Source: G025836975 sp048751585 (GTDB lineage: Bacteria > Pseudomonadota > Gammaproteobacteria > Burkholderiales > Burkholderiaceae_B). Taken from it: a DNA stretch of 64,000 bases. Below the pieces are notes generated by a model, which searched no databases, had not been told where the DNA came from, and saw nothing but the letters and a program-made list of their open reading frames with translations. The position numbers were made by a program, and so were the translations under genes. Of this stretch, positions 25,068 to 34,067 are shown one piece after another. The stretch is taken from positions 248,001 to 312,000 of the forward strand of contig NZ_JAZHOB010000001.1 in NCBI RefSeq assembly GCF_048751585.1, given 5' to 3'. The stretch's first letter is position 1. Every line of letters begins with the position of its first letter.

Positions 25068-26270
25068 TCAGGCCAGCTTCCCGCACGCCAGTTTCAAGCG
25101 TGCCAAACCTTCGTCCAGCGTCGGGATGGAGCTGGCAAAGGAAATTCGGAAAAAAGGCGAAACGCCATAGGCCGCGCCCTGCAGGACGGCCAGGTTGACC
25201 TCCTCCAGCAGGTACATGACGAAATCCTCGTCCGTGCGCAAGATCTGGCCGGCGGGAGTCCGCTTGCCTATGAGCTCGGCGCAACTGGGAAATGCATAGA
25301 ACGCCCCTTCGGGCGTATGGCAGCGTATGCCCTCGATCTGATTCAAGGCCTCCATGACCCGATCCCGGCGCGACTGGAATATCTGTGCGCGTTCCGCCAG
25401 AAAGTCCTGCGGGCCGTTCAAGGCTTCGACGGCGGCCGCCTGGCTGATGGAGCTGGGGCTTGAAGTGCTTTGCGATTGCAATTTGGTCATCGCCTTGATG
25501 AGTTCCGCGGGCGCCCCGCCGTAGCCTATGCGCCAGCCAGTCATAGCGTAGGCCTTGGAGACGCCATTGATCGTCAAGGTACGTGCTTTCAGCTCCGGAG
25601 CCACCTGGGCGATGGTCGCATACTGGCGTCCATCGTACAGAATGTGCTCGTACATATCGTCGGTCATGATCCACACATGCGGATGCCGCAGCAGCACATC
25701 GGCCAGGGCGCGCAACTCTTCACGGCTGTACACGGCGCCACTTGGGTTGTTCGGCGCATTCAGGACGACCCATCGCGTATGGGCGGTAATGCTCTTCTCC
25801 AGATCCTCGGGCTGCAGCTTGAATTGCCGTTCAGGAGGGCAGGCCACGAAGACCGGGGTGCCGCCCGCCAGCAGCACGATATCCGGGTAGGATACCCAGT
25901 ACGGCGTGGGAATGATCACTTCAACACCCTGTTCGACAGTGCTGAGCAAAGCGTTGAAAATCACCTGCTTGCCGCCGGTGCAGGCGATGACTTCACTGGC
26001 GCTGAATGACAAGCCGTTTTCACGCAGGAACTTCGCTCGGATTGCCTCCTTGAGTTCCGGCGTGCCGCCTACATCGGTATATTTGGTCCGCGAAGCCGCC
26101 ATGGCGCGCTTGACCGCTTCGATCACGTTATCAGGCGTGTCGAAATCGGGTTCGCCCGCGGTCAAGGCGACGATATCGCGCCCAGATGCGCGCAGCTCGC
26201 GTGCCCGCTGGCCAGCCATGGAACTCGGTGAGGGTTTGATGCGATTGACTCGCGAAGCAAGAATGGACAT
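25068..26270 (-). CDS. Fold-type I PLP-dependent aminotransferase (aspartate aminotransferase-like)
   Basis: A 400-residue class I/II aminotransferase. Markers are TAGEPDFDTPD (about residues 37-47), YTDVGGTPELKEAIR, NAPNNPSGAVYS (about 170) and the PLP lysine in GVSKAYAMTGWRIGY (about 235). The bacterial Ib aspartate/prephenate aminotransferases look like this. It is the last of three minus-strand genes (class II aldolase, 2-hydroxyacid dehydrogenase, aminotransferase), 45 bases after the dehydrogenase, so it probably serves that pathway rather than core nitrogen metabolism. Confidence 0.92.
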   Translation of the reverse strand: MSILASRVNRIKPSPSSMAGQRARELRASGRDIVALTAGEPDFDTPDNVIEAVKRAMAASRTKYTDVGGTPELKEAIRAKFLRENGLSFSASEVIACTGGKQVIFNALLSTVEQGVEVIIPTPYWVSYPDIVLLAGGTPVFVACPPERQFKLQPEDLEKSITAHTRWVVLNAPNNPSGAVYSREELRALADVLLRHPHVWIMTDDMYEHILYDGRQYATIAQVAPELKARTLTINGVSKAYAMTGWRIGYGGAPAELIKAMTKLQSQSTSSPSSISQAAAVEALNGPQDFLAERAQIFQSRRDRVMEALNQIEGIRCHTPEGAFYAFPSCAELIGKRTPAGQILRTDEDFVMYLLEEVNLAVLQGAAYGVSPFFRISFASSIPTLDEGLARLKLACGKLA

Positions 26271-26315
26271 GGTTTGATCCGAAATAGATAAGACAGCGTG
26301 AAATGAGGCAATGGG

Positions 26316-27290
26316 CTAAGCGGCCCATTCGCGCAAGTGTTGCAGGAATATCTGGTCCACACGCCTAACATTCCCGTCCGAATGGCCGGCCGAATGCGGC
26401 GTCACCAGGACGTTATCCAGGGCCCAGAGCGGCGATTCCTGTTGCAGTGGTTCATGCTCGAATACGTCCAGATGCGCTCCGGACAACACGCCTTCCCGCA
26501 AGGCTCGGATCAGGTCGCTTTCCACGACGACTTCTCCCCGCGCCACATTGATCAGACGCGCTCCGGGCTTGATCGCCGCAAATGTGCGGCGATCGACCAA
26601 CTGCCGCGTCCGATCGGTAAGAGGGCATGCAAGAATCAGCCAGTCCGCTTGCGGCGCCAGGTCGTTCAGGGCTTCGAACGCATGGGTTTCCACCTCTTCA
26701 TCGCCTGTAGCCGAGGCGCGGCGCAAGGCAATGACATTCATCCCCAACATCCGCAGGAAAGCCCCCAGCCGTTGTCCGATCGGCCCCCAGCCGACGATCA
26801 CCGCCGTCTGGCCGGCCATGTCGGCGGGAAGCCGCTCTCCTATCAAGGGCGCCCATTGGCGAGCATGTTGCGCCGCCAGCAGCTTGGGGAAGTGCCGCGC
26901 CAGGGAAAGCATCCCCGCCAGCGCCGTCTGAACCACTACGTCCGCATTGGCCCCCGGAGACATCGTGACGCGGACGCCACGCGCGATAAGCTCCGGAAAT
27001 ATCGGCCGATCCGCCCCGGCGGAATGGGCGTGGACCCACCGCAGCCCGGGCGATAGCCGCAGCGACTCATAAAACGCCTGCAGCGGCTCCTGAACAACGT
27101 ATTTCGTGGACAAGCCGGTCACGTCCCGGGAGATGAAGGCCGCATCGACGTCGACGGGCGCATCGCTTGCGCTTGCGGCTGAAAAGACCGGCTCGAATGG
27201 CCGTCCATTCAGCGCGCTGGCCATGGCGTCCCCGATGCGGGCGAAGGTCGCTTCGGAGAGCAGGATGCGAAAGGGGCGGTTATGTGGCAT
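26316..27290 (-). CDS. D-2-hydroxyacid dehydrogenase family protein
   Basis: About 324 residues with the typical D-isomer 2-hydroxyacid dehydrogenase fold. The cofactor loop is GWGPIGQRLGAFLRMLGM in the centre, followed by LACPLTDRTRQLVD, INVARGEVV and the His-containing LDNVLVTPHSAGHSDG. These enzymes reduce 2-keto acids or oxidise D-2-hydroxy acids with NAD(P). The start is uncertain: MPHNRPFRILL at 27290 is natural for the family, but an in-frame ATG at 27344 would lie only 13 bases after the aldolase gene. Neither has a good ribosome binding site. Confidence 0.88.
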   Translation of the reverse strand: MPHNRPFRILLSEATFARIGDAMASALNGRPFEPVFSAASASDAPVDVDAAFISRDVTGLSTKYVVQEPLQAFYESLRLSPGLRWVHAHSAGADRPIFPELIARGVRVTMSPGANADVVVQTALAGMLSLARHFPKLLAAQHARQWAPLIGERLPADMAGQTAVIVGWGPIGQRLGAFLRMLGMNVIALRRASATGDEEVETHAFEALNDLAPQADWLILACPLTDRTRQLVDRRTFAAIKPGARLINVARGEVVVESDLIRALREGVLSGAHLDVFEHEPLQQESPLWALDNVLVTPHSAGHSDGNVRRVDQIFLQHLREWAA

Positions 27291-27357
27291 GTCAAAAGGC
27301 AAAATGTGTCCATCCGGCCGCCAGCGGGCAGCCGTGAAAGGCATGGTTTTAAGGCGG

Positions 27358-28146
27358 TTATTCGCGATAGGAAGGATCTGTGCGATCAAGCTTGCGCAGC
27401 AGGGCCGGCCATTCCATGACGCCGTACGGGCGGCGCGTGCCGGGTTGGTAGTTCTTCCATGTTTCCTGAAGCACATCCTGGGGCACAGGCCGCAAGGGGC
27501 TATTGGCCGCCATTGCCGCGAGCTGGGAACGGCAGGCCAGTTCCAGCCTGTGCATCCAGTTGAACGCTTCTCCAACCGTATTCCCGACGGTCAGCGCGCC
27601 ATGGTTGCGCAGGATCAGGGCCTCGCCCTTGCCCAGGTCGCCGACAATAGAGGCTTGCTCCTGGACATCGAGCACCACGCCTTCGTAGTCGTGATAGCCG
27701 ATGTGCAGGAAACGCATGGCTGTCTGCGTCAAAGGCAGCAATCCGCATTCCAGCGAGGACACCGCCATCGAGGCCCAGCTATGCGTATGGATGACACAGG
27801 CCACTTCGGGGCGCGCCGCGTGGACCGCACTGTGAATGACGTAGCCTGCCTTGTTGATGCCATAGTCCAGATCGCCAAAATCCGGCTTGGCAAGGATATT
27901 GCCATCGAGGTCGACCTTGATCAGGCTTGAAGCGGTGATCTCTTCGTACATCATCCCATAGGCATTGATCAGGAACGCCCCTTCCTCGCCTGGAACCCGG
28001 CTGGATATGTGGTTGGCCACCATGTCGGCCATGCCGTACATCTCGACCAGGCGGTAGCAAGCCGCAAGGTCGATGCGCGCCTGCCATTCCTGCGCCGAAC
28101 ACTGGTCGCGCATGGATTGGATACGCAATACGCCCGATCTTTCCAT
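27358..28146 (-). CDS. Class II aldolase/adducin family protein
   Basis: A 262-residue protein of the AraD/FucA-like zinc aldolase family. Zinc ligands are visible in VIHTHSWAS (about residues 117-125) and near the C-terminal half in the segment ILRNHGALTVG. The ATG is nine bases after GAGGAG. Family members cleave or decarboxylate sugar phosphates and related acids; other members have lost catalysis. It is the promoter-proximal gene of an operon with a 2-hydroxyacid dehydrogenase and an aminotransferase, divergent from a LysR gene. The substrate is not recognisable. Confidence 0.88.
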   Translation of the reverse strand: MERSGVLRIQSMRDQCSAQEWQARIDLAACYRLVEMYGMADMVANHISSRVPGEEGAFLINAYGMMYEEITASSLIKVDLDGNILAKPDFGDLDYGINKAGYVIHSAVHAARPEVACVIHTHSWASMAVSSLECGLLPLTQTAMRFLHIGYHDYEGVVLDVQEQASIVGDLGKGEALILRNHGALTVGNTVGEAFNWMHRLELACRSQLAAMAANSPLRPVPQDVLQETWKNYQPGTRRPYGVMEWPALLRKLDRTDPSYRE

Positions 28147-28233
28147 CTCTTTTAGCTCCTCGATGTACCGTTCCGATGCGCAAGCATCCGGATTTCAGAA
28201 CCTTCATTCTAGGTGTGGCGTATTTTCATGACA

Positions 28234-28257
28234 AATGATATGTATTTATGTATTATT
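28234..28257. promoter_or_regulatory. Putative LysR-type binding site in the divergent promoter
   Basis: Inverted arms AATGATA (28234-28240) and TATTATT (28251-28257), one mismatch, surround a 10-base AT-rich centre. This is the size and AT-richness expected of a LysR T-N11-A box. It lies between the divergent aldolase operon and the LysR gene, 37 bases before the LysR ATG. Confidence 0.5.
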
Positions 28258-28293
28258 CAATTTAGATGATAAATAAAGCAGCCTGGGAAAGAG

Positions 28294-29229
28294 ATGAACC
28301 GGAACATTTCACTGCGCCACTTCCGCGCCTTTGTCGCGGTTGCCAACACGGGATCATTCACACTCGCGGCGGCCGAACTCTTCCTGACCCAATCGGCGCT
28401 TACCGCCACGATTCAGCAGTTCGAAGACACCATAGGGTTCAAGCTGTTCGATCGCAGCACGCGCCGTGTTGCGCTGACCCCAGTGGCGGCAGGGTTCAAA
28501 GAGCAGGCGGAACGCATACTCAACCAGTTCGAAGGGGCCGTCACCGACCTGGAATCACTGGCGAATGGCCATCGGGGGCATGTGAGGATTGCGGCGGCGG
28601 CATCGGTCACGCATTACTTCCTGGCCAAAGCCATATCGCGCCTCAAGCAGGCATTCCCCAACATCACCGTTTCCCTGCACGATGAAGCGTCCCGGCAAAT
28701 AGAGCGCATGGTCATCAATGGCGATATCGACTTCGCTTTCGCCAGTCCACACCAACAACTGGCGGAATTGGTGTACACACCCATCTTTGAAGACCGTTTC
28801 GGCGTCCTGTGCAGCAGCACGCATCGCTATGCGTGGGGGAAGCGGCCTCTACGCTGGCAGGAACTGGACAGCTCGGATTTCGTCGCATTCACCGATGACA
28901 CGGGCATAGGCGCATTCCTTCGAACCCATGCGGCCCGGCCCGAACTCATGGAAGGCATCCGCAACGAAGTGTCCAACACATCGTCGCTTTGCGCTCTGCT
29001 GCGTGTGGATGGCGGATATTCGATATTGCCCGCATTGGCGGCGGGCCGCGTGGAAGATCGCGACCTTGTGTTCAGGGAACTGATTTCCCCCACCTTGACA
29101 CGCCCGGTCTATTTGGTGACCCGAAAATTGCGTTCCCTGTCACCCAGTTCGGAGCTGCTGCTGGACGCCATGCGCGCCACCTTGCACGACACGCCGGTCC
29201 CGCCTTCGGTGCGCATACTGGACATCTAG
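28294..29229 (+). CDS. LysR-family transcriptional regulator
   Basis: A 311-residue regulator. The N-terminal winged helix-turn-helix (LRHFRAFVAVANTGSFTLAA, LTQSALTATIQQFEDTIG, LFDRSTRRVALT) spans residues 7-66, followed by the two-lobed effector domain starting near residue 92 (HVRIAAAASVTHYFL). It is transcribed away from the class II aldolase operon, which it is the natural candidate to control. The effector is likely a substrate or intermediate of that pathway. A convergent Bug receptor gene follows across a hairpin. Confidence 0.93.
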   Translation: MNRNISLRHFRAFVAVANTGSFTLAAAELFLTQSALTATIQQFEDTIGFKLFDRSTRRVALTPVAAGFKEQAERILNQFEGAVTDLESLANGHRGHVRIAAAASVTHYFLAKAISRLKQAFPNITVSLHDEASRQIERMVINGDIDFAFASPHQQLAELVYTPIFEDRFGVLCSSTHRYAWGKRPLRWQELDSSDFVAFTDDTGIGAFLRTHAARPELMEGIRNEVSNTSSLCALLRVDGGYSILPALAAGRVEDRDLVFRELISPTLTRPVYLVTRKLRSLSPSSELLLDAMRATLHDTPVPPSVRILDI

Positions 29230-29241
29230 CAGGCATCCAGC

Positions 29242-29266
29242 CCCCGTGGAGCCATGCTCCGCGGGG
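29242..29266. terminator. Hairpin between lysR and the convergent Bug gene
   Basis: Stem CCCCGTGGAGC / GCTCCGCGGGG (one G-U pair) with loop CAT at 29242-29252 and 29256-29266. The following tract is GGTCGG rather than T-rich, so termination may be weak. It separates two convergent genes. Confidence 0.55.
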
Positions 29267-29275
29267 GGTCGGTAT

Positions 29276-30289
29276 TTACAGCACGGGCATTTTGGCGTCG
29301 CGTATCACTTTGCCCCACTTCGCCCGTTCGCGTTCGATATGCGAGGTGAAGTCCTGCGGCGAGCCGCCGGTGGGCGTGGCGCCAAGCTCGCCCAATCTCT
29401 TGCGCACATCGGGAGCGTCAAGAATAAGATTGATCTCTTTATTCAAGCGATCAATGATGGGTTGCGGCGTGCCGCCCGGCGCGACCACACCGGTCCATGA
29501 AAGGGACTCATAGCCCGGCACCATGGACTCTTCAATGGTCGGCAGCTCGGGCATGGCGCCAAGACGCTTGGCGCTGGTAACGGCAATAGCCTTTACCTGG
29601 CCGGACTGTATCATCGGCAGGGCCGAGGGCGCGTTATCAAAGATCATGTCGACCTGTCCGCCCACCAGATCCACCAGCGCCTGGCCGCTGCCCTTATAGG
29701 GCACATGCATCAGATCGACTTGCGCCATGCTCTTGAAGAGCTCACCCGACATATGAGTCGAACTGCCCACGCCGGACGACGCGAAAGTGTATTTGCCGGG
29801 GTTGTCCTTAAGCAGCTTGAGCAGCTCCGCGCCGGTGCTGGCCGGCATCTTGGGATTGACGATCAGGACATTGCTGATCGAGGCCGTATAGACCACGGGC
29901 ACCAGGTCCTGGAACATCTTGTACCCCGGCCTGGAGTACAGGTATTCGTTCATGGAGAGAATGCCTGTGGTGCCGAACAGCAGCGTGCGACCGTCCGGCT
30001 TGGCCTTTGCCACCAGCGAGGCGCCAATATTGCCGCCCGCGCCCGCGCGATTCTCGACCACAACGGGCTGCTTGACAGCGGTGGACAAGCGGTCCGCCAA
30101 TAGGCGTCCAATGATATCGGTCGATCCACCCGGTGAAAACGGGATCACCAATGTAATGGGCCCATCGAAATCCGCGGCTTTTGCGGGCGCGGCGCCGGCC
30201 ATTCCAAGAACGCCGATTATTGCGGCAACCGCGGTGAACACGCATTTCGTCCGCCATGCACCGGCATACTGTTTGGTATTGTGGTTCAT
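29276..30289 (-). CDS. Bug-family periplasmic receptor (tripartite tricarboxylate transporter substrate-binding protein)
   Basis: A 337-residue periplasmic binding protein. The start at 30289 is chosen because AGGAGG lies five bases upstream; a codon one position earlier and a longer reading to 30361 lack proper spacing. The signal peptide ends near AAPAKA-ADFDGP. Signature segments PITLVIPFSPGGSTDIIGRLLA and VENRAGAGGNIGASLVAKAKPDG identify the Bug family. It is monocistronic and has no TctA/TctB partner in the window. The ligand is unknown. Confidence 0.93.
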   Translation of the reverse strand: MNHNTKQYAGAWRTKCVFTAVAAIIGVLGMAGAAPAKAADFDGPITLVIPFSPGGSTDIIGRLLADRLSTAVKQPVVVENRAGAGGNIGASLVAKAKPDGRTLLFGTTGILSMNEYLYSRPGYKMFQDLVPVVYTASISNVLIVNPKMPASTGAELLKLLKDNPGKYTFASSGVGSSTHMSGELFKSMAQVDLMHVPYKGSGQALVDLVGGQVDMIFDNAPSALPMIQSGQVKAIAVTSAKRLGAMPELPTIEESMVPGYESLSWTGVVAPGGTPQPIIDRLNKEINLILDAPDVRKRLGELGATPTGGSPQDFTSHIERERAKWGKVIRDAKMPVL

Positions 30290-30428
30290 CATCCCCTCCT
30301 CCGGGTCCTCATGATATGGATCAAAGATATGGATGATAGGAAACGCGACCTTCAACAACAAATGAGAAATTTATCGTTATTAATCATTTTTGTTAATAAA
30401 TATGGCAATTCGCATGACCCCATAAGCA

Positions 30429-30456
30429 AAGCCGACAGCCCGTAGGCTGCCGGCTT
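30429..30456 (-). terminator. Terminator downstream of the RTX-like substrate gene
   Basis: A 12-base stem AAGCCGACAGCC / GGCTGCCGGCTT (30429-30440 and 30445-30456, one mismatch) with loop CGTA. On the minus strand it is followed by a T-containing tract, so it would end the substrate mRNA. Confidence 0.75.
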
Positions 30457-30486
30457 ATAGGGATTGAACGAAATAACCGGGTCTTG

Positions 30487-31947
30487 TTACGCGGCAGCCG
30501 GAAGAATGAAATTGCTATCGTTGAGCTCACCGGTATAACCGACCAGCTGGATCAGGCCATCACCGGACTCCAAGCTCATATTCCCGTTCTGCACGAAAAC
30601 GAAGGTATCGCCCTCGTGCTGGAAAGCTGTCCAATTGTCGACCTCCACATTGGCAGCGGCAGTCTCCACTTTGGCCAGCAACGTAGCCATGGCGTCAACG
30701 TCAACATCCACACGCGCGCCTTGCAGCACATCGCCGGTAAGCGCGCGCGGATCGGCGCCATCGCCATGTTGACCAAAGACCAGCTCATCGCCGCCACCGA
30801 ACTCGACCACGCGCGTCGCGCCGGCCAGCAGCCCTTCCTCGGTACCGACATCCTTCAGGTTTGAAACCTGCTCGGTAAACTGAATCCAGTTATCACCCTT
30901 CCCCGCTTCAATGGTCATGCCCAAATTGCCATCGAGATACAGGGTATTATCCCCGGCGCCCAGATCCAGCGTTCGGTTGGCGCTGCTGCCCGATACCTCG
31001 TTGTCATCCGCCAGCACCACGTCGATACCGAGCGAATCGTCGCCCCCGCCCAACAAAACCTTCCAGCCGGGCAAGGACGCATCCTCGTTCTCGGTGATCA
31101 CCACATTGCCATCCACAGTTGGCGTCAATGATCCAACATCATAAGAAGCCGAGCCCTCACCCTCAATCGTGATGGGCCCCAGCTTCATCGTGCCGCCCCC
31201 ATCAACGATCACTTCCTGCAGAAACTGGCCGATAGGCGAACCCGTGCCAAGGTCGATTACGCCCTCTGTGGTGACCAATTGAACCGCCAGGTTCTGCATT
31301 ACCTGCGCAGCCACGGAAAGATCGATAGTGCTGTTGGTAAAGGCCTCCGTCAATGAGGTTCCGGGCGCCAGCGCCTCGGACTCGGAGATGTCCATGGTGA
31401 ACTTCAGCACTTCGCCATCCAGGTGGGCGCCGGTGACGTCAATGCCCCGATCGGCCAGAAACTGGATCAGTGGAGCGGCCGCCTCACGTATGTCGTCCAG
31501 CGTAAGCTTGCCGGTATCGCCAAGTCCATCTCGCAACCGCAGCAAGTCCGAAGGGGTCAGGCTGAAGGTCTGATCGCCGCTTGGACTTGTCAACAGTATT
31601 TCGCCCGTCAAGGCGAGCGTCATGGTGTCTCCGGTACGGAACGCCTGGGCTTTGCCGTCGGCGCTCCATTGCATGGGTATGCGGCCAAGCTCCGTCACAA
31701 ATGTGATGGTGCCCGAGGCATCGTCCAGCTCGGCGCGAAACAAATTGGGGTTGCCTTTGGCCTCCCCATGAGGCGGAGGCCAGCCATGGCCGTGACCATG
31801 GCCATGGCCATGGTCGTGATCGTCGTCCCCAAATTTATCCTTGAGTCGCGAAAATATGTCAAAAGAGCCAGGTAGCAGATGCTTTACGCCTGATGTGAAA
31901 TCGGAGACAAGGTCCCGATTGAAGAATGTGGTCGAGAACGAAGCCAT
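30487..31947 (-). CDS. Acidic RTX-like type I secretion substrate with a His-Gly tract
   Basis: A 486-residue protein without a signal peptide, starting six bases after GGGAGG. Residues 41-60 hold an Asp/His/Gly run (DDDHDHGHGHGHGHG then WPPPHG), a possible metal site. Four degenerate beta-roll-like repeats follow: GGGDDSLGI (about 300), GAGDNTLYL (330), GKGDNWIQF (349) and GGGDELVFG (384). The end carries HEGDTFVFVQNG and a C-terminal hydrophobic tail SNFILPAAA, the shape of a type I secretion signal. Genes for an ABC exporter, HlyD adaptor and two TolC proteins are adjacent. I do not recognise a named homologue. HasA was considered and rejected (see rejected list). Confidence 0.75.
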   Translation of the reverse strand: MASFSTTFFNRDLVSDFTSGVKHLLPGSFDIFSRLKDKFGDDDHDHGHGHGHGHGWPPPHGEAKGNPNLFRAELDDASGTITFVTELGRIPMQWSADGKAQAFRTGDTMTLALTGEILLTSPSGDQTFSLTPSDLLRLRDGLGDTGKLTLDDIREAAAPLIQFLADRGIDVTGAHLDGEVLKFTMDISESEALAPGTSLTEAFTNSTIDLSVAAQVMQNLAVQLVTTEGVIDLGTGSPIGQFLQEVIVDGGGTMKLGPITIEGEGSASYDVGSLTPTVDGNVVITENEDASLPGWKVLLGGGDDSLGIDVVLADDNEVSGSSANRTLDLGAGDNTLYLDGNLGMTIEAGKGDNWIQFTEQVSNLKDVGTEEGLLAGATRVVEFGGGDELVFGQHGDGADPRALTGDVLQGARVDVDVDAMATLLAKVETAAANVEVDNWTAFQHEGDTFVFVQNGNMSLESGDGLIQLVGYTGELNDSNFILPAAA

Positions 31948-32118
31948 TTAAACCTCCCTGGGGGTTGATGAAACCTACAACCGTGTGAAGTAAACAACCG
32001 AGCAACGCTGCAACGGTGCATTCCGATGCTACCAACACGCTTCCCATTCACTATGACATTCCATGTCGACATACGAATATTCTGCTGCAAATGTAATGGC
32101 CATTTGCCCGGCGGGATA

Positions 32119-32217
32119 TTTGGCTTGCAGCCAAAAGCCGTTTCAATCATAGGAAAGGATGAAGGTATTCCTGGAACCGGGCAGCCGCCCTAGGATAAAT
32201 TCCGTTTCAACTAGGGC
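32119..32217. promoter_or_regulatory. Hairpins in the gap between the first TolC gene and the substrate gene
   Basis: The 277-base gap 31948-32224 has no gene. It holds an inverted pair GCCCTAG (32187-32193) / CTAGGGC (32211-32217) with a 17-base spacer directly after the TolC stop. It also holds a hairpin TTTGGCT-TGC-AGCCAAA (32119-32135). Their positions suit termination of tolC and a separate promoter for the substrate gene. Confidence 0.4.
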
Positions 32218-32224
32218 AAAAAGA

Positions 32225-33733
32225 TTATGGATATATGTCCAGCTTCACCCGTGTACTCAAATACAGATCGTTGATCGAATCGAAATCGCTACTTTCAAGT
32301 TCGCCCGCGACGTGCTCCAGTTGCAGGTAAGCCATCAAATACTCGAGCCGCGCCTGCTCCAGCTTCGATCGGGCCTCGAACAGCACATCCTGCTCGTCGA
32401 GCACATCCAGATTGCTGCCTACGCCGTAAGAAAAGGCCTTCCGGGCCGCGTCGACGCTAAGCTGGCTTGAAGCCACCGCCGACTGAAGCGCCAGGATACG
32501 CTCGACACCCTTGACCACGTTCGTATACTGGCGCAACGTGTCGGCCGATGCCTTCTCGCGAGCCGCGTCGAACTCGTGCTGGCGCTGCCGGTAGGTTTCG
32601 CGCGCCCGGGCCACGTTCGCCGTGGTGTAGCCCCCGGTAAAAATAGGGATCGCAACGTGAATACCCACCATGAAGGTATTGCTGCGCTGACTCAACACAG
32701 ACAGGTTTTCGCTGTCCGCATTGCTGTAGCTGGCAACCAGGCTCACCGTGGGCCAGTACTCGCTCTTGGCCTGGTCCAGCTCCGCCTGCGCCACATTCAC
32801 TGCCTCGCGAGCCGCCTGCGCCGACGGGTTATTCGCGCTGGCTCGCCGCAGCCATTCGTCCAGATCGGCAGGCTGCGGCGGGCGCAGCGGAAAGTCGTCA
32901 CCCGGACCGGCAACATAAACAGGCGCAAAACCCAGCATGGATTGCAGCTCCCGCGCAGCCACGACCAACTCATCATGCGCGGCGATTTCGTCCGCTTTGG
33001 CAACGGCCAATCTGGCGGCAGTCTCCCGCACGGCAGTCGTGGTGCCGGCACTGCGCGCATACCGGGCTTTCAGGCCTTCAAGACGCTCCGCCAATGCGGT
33101 AATCCGCGCGCGCTGCAAGGCGCGCCGATCATTGGCGAGCAACACATTGAAGTACGCCGCCGCCAGCCGCGAACCCGTTTCCTGCTGGCGAACCATGAAA
33201 GTGGCCGTACCTTCGTCAGCCATTGCCACACCACGGCGGTACCCCGCATAGCGCCCATAATCCAACAGCGCCTGCTGCAACTGTATATAGGCATTTGACG
33301 AGTCGTAGCTTATGTCGGAAGAAACGTCCCGGCCAGAAAAGTTGAACTGCGAAATAGCGCCTGTGACACGGCCGCGTATATATCCGGCCTGCACTTGCGG
33401 CAGCAGGCCTGCCCTGCCTTGCCGGCGAGCCGTTTGCGCCGCAAGCCTCTCGCTTATGGCCGCCTTGTAGCGATAGTCGTGATCCAAAGCCATTCGCCAA
33501 GCCTGCGACAAATCGACTACATCCGGTTTTGCGCTCCCCATGTGCTGCGCCGCGCTTGCCGCCGGACGGGATGCCCTGGACGCTTCAGGCAACAACGACG
33601 AGCCTCGCAAGGTAAACATATCGGGCACACGTTGAGCTTGCGAAAGTCCAGTCGTCGCCGCAGTCAGCAGCAAGCCGCGCAACACGGTCATGCACAATAT
33701 CCGCACAAATACCCAGATATGCAATACAGACAT
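32225..33733 (-). CDS. TolC-family outer-membrane efflux/secretion protein (first of two)
   Basis: About 502 residues. The start at 33733 gives a signal-like N-terminus (LHIWVFVRILCMTVLRGLLLTAATTGLSQA); 33784 and 33691 are alternatives. The mature protein shows the family repeats: LSQAWRMALDHDYRYKAAISE and RAGLLPQVQAGY in the first half, and IPIFTGGYTTANVARARE and YGVGSNLDVLDEQDVLFEARSKLEQARLEYL in the second. TolC trimers form the outer-membrane channel of type I systems. It resembles the second TolC of this locus but is clearly divergent, and it points toward the substrate gene. Confidence 0.9.
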   Translation of the reverse strand: MSVLHIWVFVRILCMTVLRGLLLTAATTGLSQAQRVPDMFTLRGSSLLPEASRASRPAASAAQHMGSAKPDVVDLSQAWRMALDHDYRYKAAISERLAAQTARRQGRAGLLPQVQAGYIRGRVTGAISQFNFSGRDVSSDISYDSSNAYIQLQQALLDYGRYAGYRRGVAMADEGTATFMVRQQETGSRLAAAYFNVLLANDRRALQRARITALAERLEGLKARYARSAGTTTAVRETAARLAVAKADEIAAHDELVVAARELQSMLGFAPVYVAGPGDDFPLRPPQPADLDEWLRRASANNPSAQAAREAVNVAQAELDQAKSEYWPTVSLVASYSNADSENLSVLSQRSNTFMVGIHVAIPIFTGGYTTANVARARETYRQRQHEFDAAREKASADTLRQYTNVVKGVERILALQSAVASSQLSVDAARKAFSYGVGSNLDVLDEQDVLFEARSKLEQARLEYLMAYLQLEHVAGELESSDFDSINDLYLSTRVKLDIYP

Positions 33734-34067
33734 CCCGTACCTTGATGTTGACGCAGGCCCGGGGGCGGGCACGCGTAGGTTCAAGAGGGACGTTATTACA
33801 GTCGCACAGAAAAACTCGTGCGCAAACGTTACGTTCGTTATAGGGTTTTACCAATCCGCGGCGCGATAAGCGTGCCTTGGACCTTATCAATCCCTTAACC
33901 CCGGGCTTGAACGCCATATGCGGACCGGTCAGTTCGTCAACGGATGCGTAAGAACCTGAAGCAAAAGCAACATCAGGCCACACGTTGTCATCAAGCGGCG
34001 AAAATTCAGCGGATATAGTGGCAGCGCATGCTTTCGCCGTTCGAGCGTGCCTTTCCGCAGGATACTT
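33734..34067. other. 334-base divergent promoter region of the type I secretion locus
   Basis: No gene was supported here; short frames have poor starts and no family match. The region lies between the divergent TolC and ABC-exporter genes, so it must hold both promoters. The near-palindrome AACGT-T-ACGTT (33825-33835) is the clearest possible operator. No convincing -35/-10 pair was picked. Confidence 0.5.

Noticed and set aside
30487..31947. Heme-scavenging protein HasA as identity of the substrate
   Set aside because: HasA is about 190 residues and lacks a His-Gly tract and RTX-like repeats; the length and features differ.
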